Made by a program: the position numbers and the translations under genes. From an uncultured Lachnospiraceae bacterium (GTDB lineage: Bacteria; Bacillota; Clostridia; Lachnospirales; Lachnospiraceae): a DNA stretch of 10,237 bases. Under the pieces are notes generated by a model. That model had not been told where the DNA came from and did no database searches. It saw only the letters and a program-made list of their open reading frames with translations. The stretch spans positions 1-10,237 of the forward strand of contig CACXEL010000470.1 in assembly GCA_902766655.1 (NCBI GenBank). Reading direction: 5' to 3'. This document shows positions 1 through 5,672 of the stretch, one piece after another (position 1 is the stretch's first letter; every line of letters starts with the position of its first letter).

Positions 1-60
1 AGGGACGTACCTTTTTTTTTAATATTTTAATTTTGAGAAAAAAGGTACGTCCCTGATTCT
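1..60. repeat. Palindromic intergenic repeat E1 (5' end cut off)
   Basis: Positions 1-17 (AGGGACGTACC followed by Ts) are a perfect 17-base inverted match to 38-54. The centre is A/T-rich; transcribed from the + strand it can extend the stem through two G-U pairs (U18-G37, U20-G35). The right flank, ATTCTCA at 56-62, matches the outer arm of the second copy at 3263-3326, so the left outer arm probably lies just upstream of the window. It belongs to the same family as that copy: shared AGGGACG/CGTCCCT ends, a TTTTGAG-A-run inner right arm, and a variable two-base-pair core. No open reading frame is associated. It could be a REP- or MITE-like dispersed element or a structured RNA end; the sequence does not decide. 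Confidence 0.8.
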
Positions 61-111
61 CACCTGGGGGTGGGGTACAGGTTTATAAATAGAAGTCAGA
101 GAAGGCAGAAG

Positions 112-144
112 GGACCTGGTCAAATCGACCAGGTCCATCTTTTT
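112..144 (+). terminator. Intrinsic terminator or leader attenuator before the sigma operon
   Basis: A perfect 10-base-pair stem (GGACCTGGTC at 112-121 with GACCAGGTCC at 127-136) closes a five-base loop and is followed by ATC and five Ts (140-144). This is the form of a rho-independent terminator on the + strand; on the minus strand no T run follows the stem. It most likely ends a gene lying upstream of the window. It could instead sit in the leader of the sigma operon as an attenuator, because no convincing promoter is visible between it and the TTG start at 241. Confidence 0.75.
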
Positions 145-225
145 CAGCGCACAAATGAAGCCATTTTCCGTTATATATAGAAAAGGATTCCGATGCGAAT
201 CAGACAATCTGTGACTTTGCTTCAG

Positions 226-234
226 AAAGGAGGG
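226..234 (+). promoter_or_regulatory. Ribosome binding site fixing the TTG start of the sigma factor
   Basis: AAAGGAGGG is a near-perfect Shine-Dalgarno sequence six bases before TTG at 241. The in-frame ATG at 193 has no comparable site upstream and would add 16 residues (starting MRIRQSV) before the normal beginning of sigma region 2. The TTG start is therefore preferred. Confidence 0.8.
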
Positions 235-240
235 CTCCCG

Positions 241-705
241 TTGAATCTGGAGGACCAATACGACCGGATATTCAGGTACTTATTTTACCGGCTCCACGAC
301 GAGCAAACGGCAGAAGATCTGACGCAGGAGACCTTCCTCCGCTTCCTGGCCAGCAGGAATTACCGGGATGAGAACCGGCAGCTGCAGTATCTGTATACCA
401 TTGCCCGCAATCTCTGCATCCAGCATTACAGGGACAGGGCTGTTACATTCAGTCTGGAGGAGGCCGGAGATCGACCGGCCAGGGAGAACTTTGAGGAGCC
501 TCTGCTTGACCAGATCAGTCTTCGGGAGGCGCTGGACTCTCTCGCGCCCGAAGAGAGAGAAATGCTCTTTTTGCGCTATGTCAATGATGTCCCGGTGCCG
601 GTCATGAGCGGTTTATATAAGATATCGAGGTTTGCCGTCTACCGGAAGCTGAGAGGTATCCTGAGAAAAATGAGGACCTGGATGGAGGTGGAACCGGATG
701 AATAA
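241..705 (+). CDS. ECF-type RNA polymerase sigma factor (sigma-70 family)
   Basis: A 154-residue protein, a usual length for a compact ECF sigma factor with only regions 2 and 4. Region 2 (about residues 5-67) carries the characteristic AEDLTQETFLRF stretch (24-35), which normally contacts the core polymerase clamp, and the promoter-melting/-10-reading segment ending IARNLCIQHYRDR. Region 4 (about 94-146) starts LDSLAPEEREMLFLRY and has a helix-turn-helix ending KISRFAVYRKLRGILRKMR, expected to bind the -35 element. The usual EIA-type start of the first HTH helix is replaced by PVMSGLY. The start is TTG, chosen for its AAAGGAGGG site. The stop overlaps the next gene by eight bases, so the two are translationally coupled. 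The neighbours (membrane protein, ABC ATPase, permease) suggest it controls its own transporter operon; that role is inference. The family assignment is secure. Confidence 0.9.
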   Translation: MNLEDQYDRIFRYLFYRLHDEQTAEDLTQETFLRFLASRNYRDENRQLQYLYTIARNLCIQHYRDRAVTFSLEEAGDRPARENFEEPLLDQISLREALDSLAPEEREMLFLRYVNDVPVPVMSGLYKISRFAVYRKLRGILRKMRTWMEVEPDE

Positions 706-1423
706 TAAGAGGCTGATCGCGCAGCTGAAAAAAGTGAGCAGTGTTCCCGTCCCGGAAAGGAAAGAGGAATTCTTCAGGACCCTGGCACAGCAGGGACTTC
801 TCCGCAGACAGTCAGTGGTCATGAACCACGGAGAGTTCCTGGCCGGCCAGCTTTGCTACATAGAGAAATGGATCTGGCTGCTGTCAGGGCTTCTCCTGCT
901 CTTCATAGTATGGCTCTGCTCTCGGAACCCGGGCAGCCACCCATTTGCCCTGACGCCCCTCCTGGCTGCCGGCGTTCTTCTGGAGACCGAGCGGTCCCGC
1001 CGGTTCAGGATGGCTGAGCTCGAATATGCCGCCAGATTCTCCCTGAGGAGCATAGTGTTTGCGAGGATGTTCCTGGTGGGTCTCATGGATACGGCAGGGC
1101 TTCTGATCGTTGTGGCCTGGGTCAGGTCTTATTTCCCTTATCACCTGCTCAGGGTCTTTCTGTACATGATGGTGCCCTACCTGACAGCATCTTTTCTGGG
1201 ATCAGTCTATGAGAGGAAAATGAGGACAGATGCCGGCTTTGGAAGTCTTGCCATATGCATTCTGTCCTCCGCAGTCTTTGCCGCGGCGCCTTTCGTTTTC
1301 AGGCAATTGTATGAGGAGAGTCTGACAGCCGCCTGGGCAGCGGCCTTCCTCCTGCTCACCGTAAGCCTTGGCGTCAGTGTGCGGGATCACATGCACGAAA
1401 TGGAGGAGCCGGTATGGAACTGA
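698..1423 (+). CDS. Six-segment membrane protein in the anti-sigma position; possible second ABC permease
   Basis: A 241-residue protein I do not recognise as a named family. It has a cytoplasmic-looking charged N-terminus of about 55 residues (with PERKEEFFRTL at 19-29), then about six hydrophobic segments near 58-75, 82-96, 121-141, 150-170, 181-201 and 210-227, and a short charged C-terminus. The stretch ELEYAARFSLRSIVFARM (107-124), just before the third segment, resembles the cytoplasmic coupling region of ABC-2-like membrane subunits; this is impressionistic. Its ATG overlaps the sigma stop by eight bases and has a GGAGGTGG site at 683-690. Its own stop overlaps the ATPase start by ten bases. 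The slot after an ECF sigma gene is typical for an anti-sigma factor, but I see no HxxxCxxC zinc-binding anti-sigma motif and six segments rather than one. It may be a transporter subunit, a membrane sensor for the sigma factor, or both. Confidence 0.75.
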   Translation: MNNKRLIAQLKKVSSVPVPERKEEFFRTLAQQGLLRRQSVVMNHGEFLAGQLCYIEKWIWLLSGLLLLFIVWLCSRNPGSHPFALTPLLAAGVLLETERSRRFRMAELEYAARFSLRSIVFARMFLVGLMDTAGLLIVVAWVRSYFPYHLLRVFLYMMVPYLTASFLGSVYERKMRTDAGFGSLAICILSSAVFAAAPFVFRQLYEESLTAAWAAAFLLLTVSLGVSVRDHMHEMEEPVWN

Positions 1424-2121
1424 AGGCAGACAGACTTACCAAACAGTATAAGAATAAGATCGCTGTCGACCGGATGAGCTTTTCTCTGACGGAAGGGGTG
1501 ACGGGCCTTCTGGGGGCCAACGGCGCGGGAAAAACGACGCTCATGCGGCTCCTCAGCGGAATCCTTCTGCCGACCTGCGGGAGTGTGTCCTGGAACGGGA
1601 TGGACGTGGGAGCGGAGGAATACCGCGATGTTCTGGGGTACCTGCCGCAGCATTTTGGCTATTACCCGGAATTTTCCGGGAGAGATTTTCTGCTCTATAT
1701 GGCAGCGGCGAAGGGGATTCCAAAGCGGGAGGCTGTGCAAAAGGCGGAGGAGCTGGCTGAGCTGGTCGGGCTCAAAGACGCTGCACGGAAGAAGGTCCGC
1801 ACCTACTCCGGCGGAATGAAGCAGAGGCTGGGAATCGCCCAGGCGCTGCTGAACGATCCGCAGGTCCTCATTATGGATGAGCCGACCGCCGGCCTCGACC
1901 CGCAGGAGCGGATCCGATTTCGTGAGCTGATCGCGGGGCTGGGGCAGGACAGGATCGTGCTTCTGTCCACCCATATCGTTTCAGACCTCGAGCCTATCGC
2001 GGACCGGCTCATGATCATGAAAGAAGGGCGGCTGCTCTGGCAAGGCCGGTGGGCGGCTGGAAATGAAGACCTGGAGTCATTTTATATGTCGGTCATCGGC
2101 GGGGAGCAGACGACAGTCTGA
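1414..2121 (+). CDS. ABC transporter ATP-binding protein
   Basis: A 235-residue single nucleotide-binding domain with all expected motifs in order: Walker A GANGAGKTT (34-42), Q-loop glutamine in YLPQHFGY (Q79), signature YSGGMKQR (131-138), Walker B VLIMDEPTAGLD (151-162) and switch histidine in STHIVSD (H187). The set is intact, so it should hydrolyse ATP and power a transporter on the cytoplasmic face. The GMKQRLGIAQAL signature region and short C-terminus fit ABC-2-type exporter ATPases rather than importers. It starts with ATG inside the end of the preceding gene (ten-base overlap), with GGAGG at 1401-1405. The partner is the permease 13 bases downstream, and possibly also the upstream membrane protein. 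The substrate cannot be read from the sequence; antimicrobial peptide or lipid export or resistance are common roles for such operons. Confidence 0.95.
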   Translation: MELKADRLTKQYKNKIAVDRMSFSLTEGVTGLLGANGAGKTTLMRLLSGILLPTCGSVSWNGMDVGAEEYRDVLGYLPQHFGYYPEFSGRDFLLYMAAAKGIPKREAVQKAEELAELVGLKDAARKKVRTYSGGMKQRLGIAQALLNDPQVLIMDEPTAGLDPQERIRFRELIAGLGQDRIVLLSTHIVSDLEPIADRLMIMKEGRLLWQGRWAAGNEDLESFYMSVIGGEQTTV

Positions 2122-2134
2122 CGAGGGTGGAGAT

Positions 2135-3265
2135 ATGCTTAGAACGCTGTACAAATACGAACTGAAAAAACTCTTCTTATCAAAGGTGAATCTGCTCGCG
2201 ATGGCCGGGTCAGTGGTGGTGCTCGTGTTCCTGGCAGTGTCTTCATTTTCCGAGGACCGGGCGGGTGCCAGGGAGGCCGCGAGGGAGCTGGACGGCAGGA
2301 CGATTGACGGACAGCTTTTTGAGGAGATGGAGCCGGGGCTGCAATCCGTGAATGGAATGACCGTATTGCAGGTCGCTGAAGGCTATGAGCGATTTGCGCC
2401 GATCCTCACCATGATGATGCCGGTGACCGGAGATGAATTCGATCCCGCCCGCTTCCGGGAGACGGGCTTCTATGAGCTGCGGAGACAGAAGATTGAACAG
2501 CGCATGGAGAAAGAGGGGATCACTGAGGAGGAGAGGGCGTACTGGGCTGACCTGGAGGCCGAGGTGCCGAAGCCATTCGTCTATCACGACTTCAGCGGGC
2601 CGGCCAACCTTCTCAAATCATTCCAGGCCCTGGGGTTCTTTATCCTGCTCCTGTCCGCCATCGGCCTGTCCGGTGTATATGCGAGGGAGACGGCGGACAA
2701 CATGAACCAACTCCTCCTGTGCAGCCGATACGGGAAGAGGGAGCTGTATCTGATCAAGTTCGCTGCCGGGATCACCTGGATCCTGACGGCAGCGGTGCTG
2801 GAGATCCTGGCGCTGGTGGTGCCGATCGGATTCATTTTCGGCATGAAGGGGGCGGGAGAAATGCTGCAGCTGGTGAAGCCTCTGTCCATGCTGCCCTGCT
2901 CGATCGGGCAGATAATAGCGGTCTGCGCGTTGATCTTCCTGCTGGCAGCCGTCCTCTTTGCGGCTGTGACCATGCTCCTGTCTGTCACCACCCAGAACGC
3001 GCTTGCCGTGACGTGCGGCCTGCTGGGGTATCTGATTGTAGACCTTTTCGCGTCGGTACCGGACAGGTTCAGGCTCCTGCAGGCGGTCTGGAACCTGAGG
3101 CCGAACGCGATCCTCATGAATACGGGGTTCGTCAATTATCGGCTGATCCGTCTGGCCGGAAGATTATTCCAGAACTATCAGGCGGCGCCGGCCGCATATA
3201 TGATCATAGCCATAGCCGCGATGCTGGCGGGGCGGTGGAGATACCGCTCGCTTCAGGTGGAGTGA
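2135..3265 (+). CDS. ABC-2-type transporter permease
   Basis: A 376-residue membrane protein starting at ATG 2135, which has GAGGGTGGAG (2123-2132) two bases before it. A longer in-frame version from 2063 would begin inside the ATPase gene and has no good site. The N-terminus (LYKYELKKLFLSKVN) followed by one membrane segment (19-36) and a long extracytoplasmic domain (about 37-163, with charged helical stretches around 105-145) is the classic ABC-2 permease layout. Further segments lie near 165-183, 206-235, 258-282, 287-306 and 352-367. ARETADNMNQLLLCSRYGKREL (183-204) between segments two and three looks like the cytoplasmic coupling loop. It is the last gene of the sigma operon. Its TGA stop is the first three bases of the palindrome at 3263-3326, and a second in-frame TGA follows two codons later, also inside the repeat, so the repeat supplies the stop. 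Confidence 0.9.
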   Translation: MLRTLYKYELKKLFLSKVNLLAMAGSVVVLVFLAVSSFSEDRAGAREAARELDGRTIDGQLFEEMEPGLQSVNGMTVLQVAEGYERFAPILTMMMPVTGDEFDPARFRETGFYELRRQKIEQRMEKEGITEEERAYWADLEAEVPKPFVYHDFSGPANLLKSFQALGFFILLLSAIGLSGVYARETADNMNQLLLCSRYGKRELYLIKFAAGITWILTAAVLEILALVVPIGFIFGMKGAGEMLQLVKPLSMLPCSIGQIIAVCALIFLLAAVLFAAVTMLLSVTTQNALAVTCGLLGYLIVDLFASVPDRFRLLQAVWNLRPNAILMNTGFVNYRLIRLAGRLFQNYQAAPAAYMIIAIAAMLAGRWRYRSLQVE

Positions 3266-3326
3266 GAATGAGGGACGCGCCTATTTTCTCAAAGATTTTG
3301 AGAAAAAGGCGCGTCCCTCATTCTCA
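3263..3326. repeat. Palindromic intergenic repeat E2 (complete copy)
   Basis: A 64-base element folding into one long hairpin. The outer stem is 20 perfect base pairs (3263-3282, starting TGAGAATGAGGGACG, with 3307-3326). After a single unpaired A at 3283, an inner stem of 10 pairs follows (3284-3293 with 3297-3306) around a three-base loop. It shares ends and inner right arm with the copy at 1-60. Where that copy has GTAC in the stem, this one has GCGC on both arms, so two base pairs change together and pairing is kept. No T run follows, so it is not a standard intrinsic terminator, though such a stem could protect a transcript 3' end or slow polymerase. It lies between the sigma/ABC operon and the next gene. 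Confidence 0.9.
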
Positions 3327-3350
3327 TCCCTCCCCCGGATATGGTATGCT
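3321..3350 (+). promoter_or_regulatory. Weak extended -10 promoter for the GT-C-like gene
   Basis: TGG-TATGCT (3342-3350) is an extended -10 element with four of six matches to TATAAT. TTCTCA at 3321-3326, 18 bases upstream of the hexamer, matches TTGACA at four of six positions and coincides with the last bases of the palindromic repeat. Transcription would start about 40 bases before the ATG at 3393. The same TGn-TATAAT style appears in the stronger promoter at 5550-5578. The match is modest. Confidence 0.4.
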
Positions 3351-3392
3351 TGTCTTTATATTACTGCTGACTACGAGAGGGGAAAAATTCGC

Positions 3393-5417
3393 ATGCTCGC
3401 TTTCTTATATATTCTGCTTGCCCTTGGCACAGGGACAGCTATCATCTCACCGATCCTCCTGGGAAATGAAGACCCGGCTCCGGACCGCCCCGTCAACCGC
3501 ATCTGGGTCCTCATCTCAGGCGGTGCAGCCGCCGGCATTCTGGTCTCGACCTGGTGCCTTTACCTCCTCTCCTGGGTCCTCAAGGTCCATTCGGGCGTAA
3601 GTCAGCCCCTCTATATCGCCAATGCGGTGGTCATGGGCGGGGAGGCAGTGCTTGTCATTTTCCTGTCGATCCGTCTGAAAAAGCAGGGTGGTGCGGCGGC
3701 TTTTCTGAGACGACTGGTGACGGACAGGGACCTGTTCAGAAAAGAATGTCTTCTCTATGCCGCCCTTCTCATCTTCATTGCCGCCACCTTCTGCTACGTG
3801 CTTTTCGTCCGGGGCAACACGCTGTACGCCGGGCTTACGGTGTTCAGCGACTATGCGCCCCACCTGGCCATGGTGCGGTCCTTCTCGAGGAGCGCCAACT
3901 ATCCTACCATGTACCCGCATTTCGGCGGGGAGGATATCAAGTACCACTTTATGTTCCAGTTCCTGACGGGCAATCTGGAGTTCCTGGGGTTCAGGCTGGA
4001 CGTGGCCTACAACGCGGCGGGCATTCTTTTCATGTGGACCTTTCTCGTGGTCCTGACCCAGATCGCCCTCCGGCTCTGGGGGAAGTTCCCTGCAGCGGTC
4101 CTGACCTCTCTGCTCTTTTTCTTCCGGAGCGGCCTCACCTTCTTCAGGTTCCTCTATGAGCACCTGGCCGCAGGGGATCTTCTTGAGACCCTGGCCGGGA
4201 ACCGGATCTTCCTTGGCTACACGACAAATGAGAACTGGGGCCTCTGGAACTACAACGTCTACCTGAACCAGCGCCACCTGGCCTTCGGGCTCACCGTCGC
4301 CGGCGTGCTCGTCTGGTTCTTCCTGGATTATCTGATCCGGGCAGAGCAATCAGAGGAAACGGACGGGCAGGCGGAAAGCCGCCTGAAGCTCCTCTACCTG
4401 AGCCTGGATGCCTGGCTCCCGGCCCACCCCCGGGAGGCCATTCTTCTGGGCACCCTCCTGGGCATGACCGCCTTCTGGAACGGAGCCGCCGTGATCGGCT
4501 GCCTGCTCATCCTCCTGGGCTTCACCTTCTTCTCCCGCCACAAGCTGGACTATGCGCTGACGGCCGGATGCGCTGTCTTCCTTTCCTATGTGCAGACCCG
4601 GTTCTTCATTCGGGGGAGCGCGGTGTCGGCCGGCTTCTACTGGGGCTTCATCAGCGAGGACAAGAGCCTGTCCGGCATTGGCATGTTCCTGCTCTATATA
4701 TCCGGATTGACCATTCTCGGCGCCATCCTTCTCCTCCCGGTCCTGAAGAGGGAGCGGCAGACCTACCTGACGGCGGTTTTTTTCCCGGTCTTTTTCACCT
4801 TCACCATGTCGCTCACGCCCGATGTGACGGTCAACCAGAAGTACATCATGATCGCCTGCGCCTTCATGGCACCGGTCTGGGGCGGTGTACTGGCCCGGCT
4901 CTTCACGGCTTCCCGCAGGAAGGCAGTGGCACGCACGGCGGCGGTCATTCTCACGGTGGCTCTGACGGCGACGGGAATCTACGATTTTGTCGTCATTTTG
5001 CGGGACAACGGTCCGTCTTACAGCATCACGGTGCCCCTTGACAGTGACCTGACGGACTGGCTGGACGGCACCATGCGGCCGGACCAGCTGATCCTGACGC
5101 CCTGGTATTCCCTCTGCGACGTGACCCTTTCCGGAAAAATGCTCTACATGGGCTGGCCTTATTACGCCTGGTCCGCCGGCTACAACACGGATTACCGGGG
5201 AAGGACGGGGGAACTCATCTACACGACCGATGACGAAGAGCTCTTCCGCCAGCTGGTCTACCGGGAGCAGATCGACTACATCCTGTTCGAGGATGACATG
5301 ACCTTCAACGACGCACCGGCCAGGGAGGATGTCATCGCCGCCGTATGCCGCCTCCTCTATACATCGGAGGACGGCCGGATCCGGATCTACGAGACGGACT
5401 TTCCTTCCTTCTATTGA
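3393..5417 (+). CDS. Large multi-pass membrane protein, probable GT-C-type glycosyltransferase
   Basis: A 674-residue protein with about 13 hydrophobic segments (near 2-22, 36-62, 73-95, 118-139, 208-228, 231-247, 297-314, 349-378, 387-406, 428-449, 458-473, 484-503 and 513-535) and a soluble C-terminal domain (about 540-674). A conserved-looking loop after the fourth segment contains FSDYAPH (151-157), YPHFGGEDIKYHF (174-186) and later NQRH (292-295). An acidic residue in such a loop is the catalytic base in GT-C enzymes, which use polyprenyl-phosphate sugars outside the membrane; D153 or E180/D181 are candidates. The C-terminal GWPYYAW (587-593) followed by R...IYTTDDEELFRQLVYREQIDYILFE resembles the tail of DUF2298/YYY-type membrane proteins; this is from memory, not a search. 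ATG 3393 has GAGAGGGGAA (3375-3384) upstream. It appears to be transcribed alone, with its own promoter and terminator. The fold class is moderately supported; sugar and acceptor are unknown. Confidence 0.75.
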   Translation: MLAFLYILLALGTGTAIISPILLGNEDPAPDRPVNRIWVLISGGAAAGILVSTWCLYLLSWVLKVHSGVSQPLYIANAVVMGGEAVLVIFLSIRLKKQGGAAAFLRRLVTDRDLFRKECLLYAALLIFIAATFCYVLFVRGNTLYAGLTVFSDYAPHLAMVRSFSRSANYPTMYPHFGGEDIKYHFMFQFLTGNLEFLGFRLDVAYNAAGILFMWTFLVVLTQIALRLWGKFPAAVLTSLLFFFRSGLTFFRFLYEHLAAGDLLETLAGNRIFLGYTTNENWGLWNYNVYLNQRHLAFGLTVAGVLVWFFLDYLIRAEQSEETDGQAESRLKLLYLSLDAWLPAHPREAILLGTLLGMTAFWNGAAVIGCLLILLGFTFFSRHKLDYALTAGCAVFLSYVQTRFFIRGSAVSAGFYWGFISEDKSLSGIGMFLLYISGLTILGAILLLPVLKRERQTYLTAVFFPVFFTFTMSLTPDVTVNQKYIMIACAFMAPVWGGVLARLFTASRRKAVARTAAVILTVALTATGIYDFVVILRDNGPSYSITVPLDSDLTDWLDGTMRPDQLILTPWYSLCDVTLSGKMLYMGWPYYAWSAGYNTDYRGRTGELIYTTDDEELFRQLVYREQIDYILFEDDMTFNDAPAREDVIAAVCRLLYTSEDGRIRIYETDFPSFY

Positions 5418-5452
5418 CGAACACATCAGACAGTGAAAAATGAACACACTGG

Positions 5453-5501
5453 CCGCCCCGCAGCCGGACCCTGTGCCCGGACAAGCGGGGCGGTCTTCTG
5501 T
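5453..5501 (+). terminator. GC-rich terminator after the GT-C-like gene
   Basis: CCGCCCCGC (5453-5461) pairs perfectly with GCGGGGCGG (5485-5493). A small inner CCGG/CCGG pairing (5464-5467 with 5477-5480) can stack inside, and a weak T-rich tail TCTTCTGT follows. It begins 35 bases after the stop at 5417, where a terminator would be expected. The tail is poor in consecutive Ts, so efficiency may be moderate. Confidence 0.6.
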
Positions 5502-5549
5502 ACGCGGGGCCTTTCGCCGGCTTTTGGCTATGTAAGCGAAGACAAAGCA

Positions 5550-5578
5550 TTGAGCATTAAAAGGCCGGATGCTATAAT
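5550..5578 (+). promoter_or_regulatory. Strong extended -10 promoter for the propeller/clostripain unit
   Basis: TTGAGC (5550-5555) is separated by 17 bases from a perfect TATAAT (5573-5578), which is also preceded by the TGC of an extended -10 element (5570-5572). Transcription should start near 5585, giving a leader of roughly 90 bases before ATG 5673. This is the best housekeeping-type promoter in the window and does not look like an ECF sigma promoter. Confidence 0.8.
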
Positions 5579-5672
5579 AGCTATGTATACCTGTCAATAG
5601 CAGGAGATTTGCGCGGGAGGGCCTGCAGAAACGGCCGCTGAATGCGTGAGATTTTTGAACAGGGAGTCAGAC

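Noticed and set aside
193..240. Upstream ATG extension of the sigma factor
   Set aside because: The added 16 residues precede the normal start of region 2, the ATG lacks a ribosome binding site, and AAAGGAGGG is placed exactly for TTG 241.
2063..2134. Upstream ATG extension of the permease
   Set aside because: It would overlap the ATPase coding region by 59 bases and put a polar stretch ahead of the typical ABC-2 N-terminus; ATG 2135 has its own GAGGGTGGAG site.
1..3326. CRISPR array or insertion sequence suggested by the repeated palindromes
   Set aside because: There are only two copies about 3.2 kb apart, with no regular spacers, no cas or transposase gene, and genes of unrelated function between them.
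2719..3600. A 293-codon + strand frame spanning the palindrome
   Set aside because: It overlaps the permease and the start of the next gene in another frame. It has no membrane or domain pattern, and it crosses the repeat only because no stop falls in that frame.
4350..5597. A 415-codon open frame on the minus strand
   Set aside because: It is antisense to the GT-C-like gene and runs through the terminator and the promoter at 5550-5578. The translation is highly charged with no domain signal.
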